Assembly: GCA_947561715.1 (NCBI GenBank)
Contig: OX387203.1
Span: forward strand, 4,774,001-4,838,000
Reading direction: 5' to 3'
Length of the DNA: 64,000 nt
DNA from: Ascidia mentula
Taxonomy: Eukaryota > Chordata > Ascidiacea > Phlebobranchia > Ascidiidae
Part shown: one piece after another, positions 44,771 to 55,067 of the stretch
Position numbering within the stretch: position 1 is the first letter of the stretch
Layout of the letters: each line of letters begins with the position of its first letter
Made by a program: the position numbers and the translations under genes
The notes under the pieces: model-generated
What the model was told of the DNA's origin: nothing
Seen by the model: the letters and a program-made list of their open reading frames with translations, nothing else
Databases searched by the model: none

Positions 44771-47700
44771 ATGCTATCAGTTGGGTCCAAACGTTGTTGG
44801 AAGAAATATCTTCGTAATATGGGAGTCGGCGTTTTGTCAAGAACCAAGCTTTGGGCTGTTATACTTGGAGTAATTGTTACAGGTAAACAGCGTTATACCA
44901 GATTGGAAAATTTATTTTTTGATCGTTTTCGACGATCGTTAATAGCGCGGTCGATCGCACTGACGTCACGAATACATCACTCTTTACCTATTATTATCAC
45001 ATTTCATTTGTTTATATATGTAAAAGAAGTTTTTAACTCTGTACAGTCAAGGTGATATCAACTACCTACTTGCTTTATCGATAAATTAAATTATATTTTT
45101 GAATTAAGTAAAACTTTTTGTGGAAAAAGTTTTGTAGTAAATGTTATTGACCAGTTTTAATTCGTCAGGTTTCTGTTTCATTGGACTCCGAATTTCAGAA
45201 GTTATTGAACTGCAGAAACGCGTACTTGCTGTGAGACAATCGGGTCCTGCACATGAATCAGTTGTAAAATTTGTTGAGAAAGCAGTAACACACAGACAAC
45301 TCACATACTGGCTTCAAGCAAAAAGGTGCATTTGCGGGGCTTGTGCTTTACTTGGCAACTACAAATTTTTTGAGAGTGTAAATATGACACTTCCTGAAGC
45401 CATGTTATCGGGATTTAGGACCTTTTATTATGAATTTATTCTCCAAACAGCTGTAATTGTTCTTCTATATGTTTTGAAAACTCGGCTGTTGTAATGTTTT
45501 TTTTTGAAAATATATGAAAACTATACATGTATGTTTTTTGAAAATATATGTTTTGAAAACTCGGCACTGATTTATTTCTGTACTAATAAGAGTAATATAA
45601 ACACATTTGGTTGCGGTTCAAACACATCACTTGAATCTAACTTCTGCAGGCTATTTGCATACCTTACTGAGTAGGATGTAAATAAGTAGTATTGTTCAGC
45701 AGTTACGTGCTTACCTAAAACTGCCTCTGTTATGATAATATCCTACGACCGTTGCCAAAAACATACGGACAGTAAATTTTGAGCAAATGTTTTAGTAAAT
45801 TTTGGAGTTTGTAACACATGAAGGAAACACACAAAGTAAGGTTTTAGCTTCTATTGTTTGATTAGAAAAAAACATCCTGCACACTTTTTTGAAAAATCGA
45901 AAATTTGCTTACATAAACATTGCGATTGATGAAATCCTCTGTGCGTAAATAACAAGCTTTCCAATTTGAAACTCTCACTGTGTTGTTGTTTTTTTAATTT
46001 ACAGTGCCGAGTCCCCGCATATGAGACATGTAAGAAACATATTTGAAATGTTCGGGTTCGATCGATGGGACACCAAGACTGGTTCATGGGATGTTATGTG
46101 GGCCTACGATTATCCATTTCCATCAAAAATTAAGCCTGAGGACATCAAGCCAAACCAATTGGTGAGCGTTTATGCTGAGTGAACATTTGTTGCATACACA
46201 ATGTAAATAGTTGTAACTATTCCTATTTAGCATTTGCTTTCATGTATTAATGTTTTTGGTCATCACATTTATTAACTCAAGGTGTTCCTTTGTGTTTGAT
46301 TTAGATAAATCACTTTCCTGGATCAGGATACCTTACAAGCAAAGTATTCCTGGTGAAGTCGACACTTAAGTAAGTGCTTCCATTTTTACATTTACAATCA
46401 TGGGCAAATATGGTATATACACTATAGGGTAGAATCTGTTTTAGTTGAGGGCCAGTGGTATCATAACCCAGAAAGGTCAGGGCCACTTTGCCGTAAGAGT
46501 TCAAAGTGAGATATGAAAATCCAGTTCTTGGTGAGGTTTAAAATCACGGCCCATGGCACACAGGGTTGCTGCTCTACTGACTGAGCTTCTGTATTACATT
46601 AGTGTACTCGGTATACCGACCGCTGTATTATTGATAAGCCAACCTTTGTATCACAGATACATTCCAACTGCGTTTGAGTTGCCAAGAGACAAGGACAAGT
46701 TCACTGAATTTGCAAAATCCAATCCGAAAAAACTGTGGGTGCAAAAAAGTAACAACCATCGAGGAATCACCATTAAATCAGTAGAAGGCAAGTGTGTATT
46801 CATATGCAAATTTAATGAAAATATATTCATTTTCATTTATATTCATATATTCAATGTGTACATTTTTCTTCCAGGTCTAGATCTCAGTGCATCAAATACG
46901 TTTGTGCAAGAATTCATCAGTGATCCATACCTTATTGACAACCGAAAATTTGATATCGGCGTTTACACAGTTATCACTTCTGTCAATCCTCTCAGAGTTT
47001 ATGTGTTTGATGGAGAATGGCTTATAAGGTATGTACACCAATATCTTTAATTTCCTTTAAGGCTACAACAGTCGTAAAACTAAACACTGGAAAGTTTTGG
47101 AGCAATTTCATGGGAGTATCGCAGTGTTACTGAGCACAGAGCTGGGGGTACCATGCTAATTGTTTAATAAAAACACATTTTCCCTTTTTTTATAAATAGG
47201 TAGCATTCTGTTGTTACCTTACAGCCCCGTTTGTTTTTTATTAGTGTCTGGTATGCCCTGCTTTTACAGTTCTCACCAATTTGTGCTCAAATCATTTGCC
47301 TTGAGGGTGTAAATATGATCCATTGTAGCAGCTATTCTTACTTGTTGTATGTATGGAACATATGTACATGTATTTCTGTTCTAGGTTCTGCCCAGAAGAC
47401 TATGCACCCCTTGATGTAAATAACCCTAGAAAGTATGTAGTGGAAGATGACTACACACCAACATGGGAGGTAACTTTAACTAAACCAATGATCACAGAAT
47501 ATTTAACATGTTCTGAGCTTCTATCCTGTAGCATAGAAATTCATATACATTAGGGCATCTGAATATTTATATACATATGAACACATTAGTAGAAATAATT
47601 ACATTCAGGCAAATCATGGGTTGAATAAATGCACTGTTAAGCTATTATTATTTCCTTTCAAGTGGTGCCCACATAAATAATTTAGCTTAAAATGTCTTGG

Positions 47701-50154
47701 TTTAGTGATTTTGGCTGTTTCTTCTGTATACCTGTGTGTCTTGACTTTAGTGTCAGTGAAATGACTGGTAACAATGCTGTTGAAGCTTGTATGTTATATT
47801 CCCTTTTTGTTATCTAATTTAAAAGATGCGCAAACCTAAATAATTACAGTCTTGAGTCATACATTAATTCTCTCAAACACCACCAAAAGTTATTTTTATC
47901 TTGCTCCAGCTAAAAATAAAAAAGATTCACATAAACTATTGAAAAGTAAGGTTTATTTTTTATGTGTTTTACATTAAACTAAAAGCAATTTGCAACAAAG
48001 TGGTTGTAGTAATATACTAACACAAAAAAAAATGGTAATACTCGATTTAAACATGTCCTAGTAAACTTAATTTAATTTTTTTATATTTAAACAGAATCAT
48101 AAATATACAAAAGATATGCTTGAACCCCTTTCTCTCTGTCAAATAGCCTTACCAAAACATTTTGATTCTATGCAGATGCCTTCGTTAAGAGATTATTACA
48201 CAAGACTAAAGCTTTCACACAAGGAAACAATTCTTGCCCATATAAGAAAAAACAATTTAGATGCCAGTGATCTATCCAGGAGAATTTATGATGCTGTGGC
48301 TGAAATGACGTTGGAAAAGCAAGCCAGTTTCGCCAAGGCACAGGAAAAGTTAGTGTTGCTTTTATTGTACCTGAATGGACTTTCCCTAATGCTCAAGTTT
48401 TATTCAATATTTGCATGGAAGAATTTGCTACAGCTAGCTAAAATGCATATACAAGGATGGCATAAGTCCCAGTAATATGTCGTTTGCACATAATTGTTGT
48501 GATAGATCTATTAATGTTTGTATAAACTAGCGTTTATCACTTCATAATTAACGTAAAAGTAGCTTTCTTAACATTGAAGCGGGGTGTGTTGGTTTTAGCT
48601 GGTTAGTTACATCCATTTTAACATATTCTTGAAACCTAACTTAGTGCATAAAGCTGTGTTGTAATATAGTGATAAGTCAAGTTTTTTTACACAGATATCC
48701 GTATGGGACTTTCTCATTCTTTGAAATGGTGAGATTTGATTTTGTCCTTGACTCCAAACTCAACATCTACCTTATGGAAGTGAATATGTCTCCTAATCTA
48801 TCGAGTGCCCACTTCTCAGACAACGCTCTACTGTATGAAAAGGTTCTTCATAATACTCTCAGCTTGGCTGGGATTGCTGACAAATTGTTGAATGTTCATA
48901 GGTAAGTTTAGATTCATGTCAAAATCAATTTTATCTTGAACAAACATCTTCTATGCATATGAACCCCTAAATGCAAAAAAAGTGGCATGGGCATCGATAA
49001 AACCACAAGGATTATCTAGTCAAACACCCATGTAAAGGTAATTTCCTCACAGAGAATCACAGTCTGCTGTATGGGTCATAATCAGCACCAGGAGGTCATG
49101 GGTTGACATTAGTTGGCCACTCTGCTTGTATTGCATGGGCATGACTTGTTTTTAATAATCAGTTATTTTTTTTACAAGCAGGCCTACTTTTTGTATTTCT
49201 CTGAAATATAGTCACTTATATCGTGCAATACACCACTGGTGACACATGCCTTATAGGTTTGTCACCCCCAATAAGGCAAACAAATCTTCATTAAATTTGT
49301 GGACAGCAGATTACCTGATCAAATGAAATAATGCACGAGGAATATATTGCATTTATTCAGACAGTAGCACACACGGTTTTGACCTACAAGGTCTCATCAG
49401 TGCAGCTGACTGTGGCACTTGGCTAACTTGCTTATTGTCATATGTTTCTAGTGCTATGCATAGTGAAGTGCTTGTCAGTTCCAAGGACATTCAAGTATAT
49501 GAAAAGGAATGCTCAGATTGTACGCAATGCAAGTCACTGGTAAGTAACTGAATCATTATATTCCTTCACTTTCGTAATGCTTGGGTGTAAAATGATATTG
49601 AAAGGTTTAAATCCTGCAACTTAAAAGTAACTATTCAATGGTATTTGCATGCTCACTTAATTATATTTAGCTGTGCAAGTTGTGTGCTCCATGCTTAACA
49701 AGTCTGTTGCAACAACACTTGGAGAAGGCCTACTCGGAACATTTAAACAGATTGGACAGTTTAAGAGCATTTCCAAAGCCCCTGGTAAGTATCTGAAAAA
49801 ATTATTTTGCATGACTCGTGGGACAAATTTTGAGGACAACTAATTTAAACATCTACAGCAAAAAAGTAACCGTTTGAAAGCACAGCCTATTAGAAAATGT
49901 TGTTCTGTCATATATTTTTCTTTTTTATGACTTGTTGTAAATATAAATATGTTGCTGGTTTTTGCCACCAAAACCCATGAATGGGTGATTACTTCAAAAA
50001 ATGTTTGTGGCTAAAATTATTTTTGTCACAATTCCTATAGATTGGAAACGTGCAAAATCAAGCGGAAACTGACAAACATTTGACCGAACAAGACCAACTC
50101 ATGCAACTCTGGTTCAAAGGAATGTGCCAAAAATCGGCCGTGTGGTGTCAGTAG
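44771..50154 (+). CDS. TTLL15-like: Membrane-anchored tubulin ligase-like protein, TTLL15 type
   Basis: Twelve exons close in phase to 545 residues: 44771-44882, 45169-45325, 46005-46161, 46305-46369, 46657-46787, 46875-47028, 47385-47469, 48095-48348, 48695-48901, 49452-49539, 49671-49784, 50041-50154. A single hydrophobic segment at about residues 28-45 (KLWAVILGVIVTGFCFIGL) should act as a signal anchor. The TTL/ATP-grasp core follows: MWAYDYPFPS, INHFPGSGYLTSK, KKLWVQKSNNHRGITI (lysine of the nucleotide pocket), TFVQEFISDPYLI, FDIGVYTVIT, RFDFVLDSKLNIYLMEVNMS (metal-binding Glu and Asn). The C-terminus has cysteine-rich CSDCTQCKSLCKLCAPC. The DYPFPS block and N-terminal anchor fit ttll-15, for which tubulin-modifying activity is poorly established, rather than the TTLL1-13 enzymes. 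The intron after 46787 has a GC donor. Confidence 0.88.
49360..49407 (-). ncRNA. Hammerhead-ribozyme-like motif, decayed copy
   Basis: On the minus strand: AGCTGCA, CTGATGA, a perfect stem II GACC-TTGTA-GGTC, AAAA in place of GAAA, a weak stem III and GTC. The downstream partner of stem I is not recognisable. It is the same family as 21616 and 12030, and probably inactive. It lies in an intron of the TTLL gene, antisense to it. Confidence 0.55.
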
Positions 50155-52408
50155 AGCGCATGTTGTTCTATCGCTCAACATCATATGCATTCCTTACCTC
50201 AAAACCGGCACCAGTACTTAGTAAGACATTTTAGTACACGGGTCCCCTATCACCAATCCGTGTGTCATTTTCAACTGATCCGCACGGAAGAACAAATTCT
50301 TGTTTTTAATTTCTTGATGCTTAACGCTGCATGCACCCACTCCAAAAACGTGGTTCATACGCAACAAATCAACGACCTGTTCGTGAAAACAGCGTCTACT
50401 TTTAACCTGACTGTGGTACAGAATGGTTAAGTCAATTGAAAAACATTCCACCTCATAATGACATTCTTGTTATGGCGTTTTTTTTGTAAAATTCCACTAA
50501 CAGTGAATCCAAACAAAGCTCCAGTGTTTGGACTTGACATGTGCAATACCAAGCCACGTATAAATATTTTTTTACTTACGGCGATATTGCAGTTTGTTTT
50601 GGCACAGGGCTTCCCAAAGACGACTCTTATGGGTCGTAAAGTGTCAATATTACACAAACTACAACATTTGTTTTTTTGTCCTTCCATGGTATTTTTTAGT
50701 CGTTTCACTACAATTAACTGTGGCAATATAATATCTAGATATCAATTTTAAACATGATGGGTCGCGGAAACTGTTAACCTGTAAAACTTGGTCGCAAGCG
50801 ACAAGTCTCATTATTCTAACACAATTAACTTCAAGTTTTTCATTTTTAATTTATTTGAACTAGTAGCAGTAATCACGTAAAAATGACCGCGATTTTGTAT
50901 TTTTTTATAAATTTATAATGTTTTTCTGTTCTTTTCCCTCTCTTTGTCCCCACGATGCATATTTGTTTCAGTTACACGCTGTAAACTTGTCAAACCTTTT
51001 CTACGCACTCTGTAAGCATCAAAACTACTTTTTTACAATTTGAGCTCTCGAAAAAGTCAGCAATTATTTTTTTAGTGTGTGTTTTGCTAATGTGTGTGTA
51101 CGTCACCGTGAATGATAATATCCTACCCTTTGTTTGGGCGTGTTGGTAGAGCGTTGAGCTTGGTTAACCAGGGTCGTAAGCTTGATGTTTCAGATCTCGC
51201 TTCGACTTGACGTGAAATTGTCTGATCAAGCTAAGCTGCAATGCCAGAACCTTTCCAACTTTCCAAAAATCGAATATCTTTCATTTTTTTATCGAAATAA
51301 CGAACAGATCAGTTATTTTCATGTTTTGCGGGATCAGATTCCATGCTTAGTTGCCACAGTGACTACGTCAAAAATGCAATCATCCAAACCGTGGAAAAAA
51401 ACCCACATGAAATTAAAGCCGCTTTAATTAATCAGTGGCTTCTTCCGCTGGGAAGATGTTGTCATTTGTCTGCTAAAAAAACACAATTATTAACAAGCGT
51501 CTATATCACGTCTGGGGCCCGTCGCCGGATATTTACGCGTGTCGTATTTTTGTTCTTTGCTTCCTCCGATTCGTATGACTAACGCACCACGCATCCGCCG
51601 GAATCGCTCGTCATTGTTAGCGGTAAACGCTTGATTGTGTAAACATGATTCACAAGACGATTTCTGTAAGACCTCCAAGAAAATTGCGAAATTCGATTTT
51701 CCCTCTTATTTTAAATGTTCATAAAATCCCTATTTTAGTCCCAATTACGAAATAACTGCATTTTTGTGATACTTTTGCTGCCAGACACACCGACAGACTT
51801 CTTTAAAACTTCATCAGTTGTGTTGTGGTTACGTTTCAATTGCTGTGAAACCCTGATGATGTTCTTGTTGTATATCAGACGAAACGGCAAACAACAGAGT
51901 ACGTTAATTTATGTCAGAAAACCAGTTCTGTTTAAACTGTGTTTTTGTTTATTAACATAAGCTTGACGAATCGGTTTTGTTGAAGAGTGTTGTTGGCTAC
52001 CTATGTGTTATTTTTGTGATTGGAATTACCTGCAGTATGCTCTGCCGTACGATTTACCATGTCATCAACAGAAATGAAAGCGCTTCACCGTAAATGCATT
52101 TAATTTTTTTTTGAACAACGCAAACCCTGTGTCCTTTTTCTATATGTGCCGTTTTTTATTTCATGAAAAAAAAACGCAATGTAATGACGCAGTTACTTCA
52201 TAATATCATTTCTGCTTATCTCGTTATGGTATTTCCTATTTTTGCACCGTTACGTTTTATCGACAAAAAAATACAAAAAGAATAAACAGGTCCCATTTGA
52301 ATACACGTTGATCATTAGCGTATATACATGATATTTTGCAGAATTTTTTCAGGTTTATTATGAAACTTTTAATTTACGAGCAATTTCTTTTCATGTGTAA
52401 TAGGAGTT
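50155..52408. other. Intergenic, no confirmed gene
   Basis: After the TTLL stop no exon with both splice sites and a family pattern is seen. Frames at 50185-50430, 50458-50751, 51182-51427 and 51343-51582 are open but unrecognised. The 3' UTR of the TTLL gene should occupy the first part. Confidence 0.35.
51131..51205 (+). repeat. tRNA-like SINE head or tRNA pseudogene
   Basis: Contains an A-box-like TGTTGGTAGAGCGTTGAGC and, about 40 bases on, a degenerate B box (GTTTCAGATCTC). The acceptor ends do not pair, so it is not a working tRNA. Confidence 0.4.
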
Positions 52409-52582
52409 GATTGCGAAAAGCTGCAAGTGTCTATAAGTTCCAAGAAGAAGACAATAAAAGTTGCGTTCTTCGTGGAAAAATGTCAAAAATTACACCGCCA
52501 CATGCCAGAATTAGACTTCCCCTTAATACACATCTATAACGGTGACACCGGCATTGCACGTTTAGCTGCACAGAGCATTTAA
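52409..52582 (+). CDS. Possible orphan 3' exon
   Basis: After an acceptor-like GTGTAATAG the frame runs 58 codons to a stop. It reads VDCEKLQVSISSKKKTIK, FFVEKCQKLHRHMPELDF and HIYNGDTGIARLAAQSI. The composition is protein-like, with an alternation of hydrophobic and charged residues unlike the spurious frames nearby, but there is no start codon, no matching upstream exon and no family. It may be the last exon of an unrecognised gene or a dead fragment. Its 3' end overlaps the convergent frame on the other strand. Confidence 0.2.
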   Translation, partial: DCEKLQVSISSKKKTIKVAFFVEKCQKLHRHMPELDFPLIHIYNGDTGIARLAAQSI

Positions 52583-52830
52583 AGTGTCTATTTTAGTAAC
52601 GTGATCTGGAAGAGAGTTCAGCATATGTTTAAGAAAGCGACCTGACGGTTGACACATTATGTCGTGCATTGATCCTATTTCCGACCTGGCAATTTCGGAG
52701 TAAATACTTAAAGAGGTTATGGGAGCACATGCAATATGTGACTCACTGGCGACCTGATATGATAACACACTGTGGATATCGGTTTGAGCAGACTCACTGA
52801 AATTTAACAAAGCCTTGCTGCAAAAATAAC
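52562..52830 (-). CDS. Possible orphan 3' exon, opposite strand
   Basis: On the minus strand an acceptor-like TTTTTGCAG at about 52830 is followed by about 85 open codons: KALLNFSESAQTDIHSVL, CAPITSLSIYSEIARSEI, RFLKHMLNSLPDHVTK, then a stop. It looks protein-like but matches no family I know, and no upstream exon is found in the 140 bases before the ShK gene promoter. Treat it as a candidate only. Confidence 0.2.
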
Positions 52831-52906
52831 GAAGTTGTGATATTACGCGTCCTCCACGCAGAAATCTTTTTACAACGTTTTAGATTCTTCTGACTCAGAC
52901 GCACGA

Positions 52907-52914
52907 TATATAAG
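52907..52914 (+). promoter_or_regulatory. TATA box of the ShK gene
   Basis: TATATAAG lies 55 bases upstream of the start codon at 52969. That places transcription start near 52940 and leaves a 5' UTR of about 30 bases. It is the clearest TATA box seen next to a gene in this window and fits a highly expressed, tissue-specific secreted product. Confidence 0.7.
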
Positions 52915-52968
52915 GGTGCGGGATTACTCTATGTGGTATAACATACCGTTGAAAACTGACTGAAATCG

Positions 52969-54066
52969 ATGAAGACCTCAATCGTATTCGCTGTATTGTT
53001 TGTCGCACTTTTTGGCCTCTGCCAATCAGCGCTGTTCTCATCTTCTGTCCGAGAACTCCTCTTGAACCAAGTCAAGGAAAACTTGAAAAGACGAAACTGC
53101 GCCGGCTGCAAGGACGCTGCAGGAATCTATTGCACGAATTTCGATTGTGCAACGAAAGGTGTTCTTTGCGCGAAAACGTGCGGACTTTGCAATTCATGCG
53201 AACATTACGGAATCACTACACCGCCTCCTACTGATACCGGTGCACAGGACAAGAAGTTTGGAGGCAGAGCAGGCACCGTGGCTCCTGCATGCGACCAAAG
53301 TAAGTTTGCAATAGGTCCTATATAGGAAGTAATTTCGAAGAAGAACTTTTTTTCTTGAAATTTGCACCGCAGTTGTGCACGTAGGGTGTGTTTCACAGAA
53401 AAGCTGACACCTAAGCCATAACTTTGATGAAAACTGACCACAAGTTATTAAAAATTCCATTTTTACAAACGATCTTTCTTTTATTTTTCAGCTTGCGAAG
53501 ATGTACAGCCCTTTTACTGTCCGATCTACAAGCAGCAAGGAAAATGTAACATCTACCAGTTCCGCCTCTGCAAAAAGACCTGTGGAGTCTGCAACTTGTG
53601 CAGCGACCAACAACCGCCTGCGTCTGATGCCACTCCGACTGGTGTCCCTGCGACGGCGCCACCAAGCGGAAGCGCCACGTTGCCATGCTCCTTAAGTATG
53701 TGACTGACTGAAATGGCGCTTATCTAATCTTAAAACCAGTTATAAAGCCACAACAAATATACGTATGCAAAACGCGTATTGAAAAGCAACTATAAAACGT
53801 ATGAAACTAAAACAAAACTTATAAACAAAGTAAAGTTTGTGAACCGTCAGTCAATTTACAACAAAATTTTTGCATTTTTAGGTTGCCAAGACTCGGCTCA
53901 GTCATGTCCAGCATGGGGATCACTCGGTTACTGCGACCCGCAAGGCAAATACCCTGACACTATTACGGCTTGCCAATACACATGCAAAGCATGCCGCAAG
54001 TGCGCACTGCCACCAACAGCATACAGAGCCCGAATCTCAACCAGCTCCATGGCACCAAGAAAATAA
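52969..54066 (+). CDS. Secreted protein with three ShK domains
   Basis: Three exons close in phase: 52969-53299, 53492-53695, 53882-54066, for 239 residues. A signal peptide (MKTSIVFAVLFVALFGLCQSA) is followed by one six-cysteine ShK-type domain per exon. Each ends in the typical C-x2-TC-x2-C block: CAKTCGLC (exon 1), CKKTCGVC (exon 2), CQYTCKAC (exon 3). Linkers are Pro/Thr/Ala-rich (TTPPPTDTG, TPTGVPATAPPSGS), as expected for mucin-like O-glycosylated spacers. The ShK fold is named from a sea anemone peptide but is widespread in ordinary secreted proteins, metalloproteases and tyrosinase-like enzymes, so no toxin role follows. The open frame looks intact. Polyadenylation signals (AATAAA-like) lie at 54061 and near 54166. 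Confidence 0.88.
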
Positions 54067-55067
54067 ATGCGTATTTTTCTCACAACTGTAAATATTAAAC
54101 CTCACAACGTTGTATTTTGTTTCCTATTAAATGTGTTTAAAAATAACGTTTTTGCGGTTATCAAATAATAAACAATTACATGAAGCGGAACTGGTATGTT
54201 TATGGTGGATATTGAGGGTTTGCAAGCATAAAAATACTTGTCGCGGTTGGTCGCATCCAATCAGAATGCGTACATTTGTTGCTGCATTGATTTTCGTAAT
54301 GATTACAACCACTCGTTCCACAACAATTAACTAACATCCCTATATTTTTTCTTGTCAATTTCCTCGCATAAACTGTTACGGCAAGCAAGATTCCTGGCGC
54401 CAAGTTAAACTGATTAACTCATAGTGAATTTGAGATTCGCAATATGTGCCCACATTGGAATATAGGTTCGGCCCACATATCATAATTTTTAATAAAGGCA
54501 CAAAGTAGAACGTAGAAACATATAGGTACCGAGAGGCATATGAGCATATCAGTTAAAAAGGCGACTAATATCTTTGATCTTGTGCGATAAAAGTGAGGAC
54601 ATAGTCTTTGTCAGCACGGTTTGATGCTGCTAAGCAGCCTGGAGTCATACGTCCCTTGCGGTCAGGATATGGCGGCATTTGTGCGATTTTGCGCGTGCGC
54701 AATGTACAGCCATCTTAAAACAGTTGCAGCAGCTCTACGGTGCCTTAAAACGGAATGCTTATTTCCTTCCAATCTCACGAACACAATGTTCTGTCGGTCC
54801 ATTGTAAATGTGTATTCCATTCCCTTCTCTAAAAAATATCGTTTGCAGTTTTTAAGTAACAAACAGCTGAGTGGCAAGTTCTTTTTCTTTACGATACCTA
54901 GGTTTGGTCTGTTTGTCGTCGCGGTTGATTGCACATGGTGGCGTACAAAAAAGGCGAATGTGATATTGGGCTGCAAAGGCTGGAAAGTTGTACTATTGCT
55001 AGTTGTAGCGTACTGCAAAGCTTTGTGCTCTATTTAAAACCAAGAGTTACAAGCAAATCATAGTAAC
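54067..55067. other. Intergenic; unspliced antisense and sense frames look spurious
   Basis: Holds the 3' end of the ShK gene and the promoter of the next. A 138-codon plus frame (54621-55037) and a 118-codon minus frame (54662-55018) overlap fully. Neither shows a family pattern and both are probably chance. Confidence 0.4.

Noticed and set aside
53194-53460. Minus frames opposite the ShK gene
   Set aside because: Antisense shadows of a confirmed spliced gene.
54621-55037. 138-codon plus frame and the 118-codon minus frame over the same bases
   Set aside because: Both lack a family pattern, overlap completely and sit in the promoter of the array gene. Long open frames on both strands suggest base composition rather than coding.
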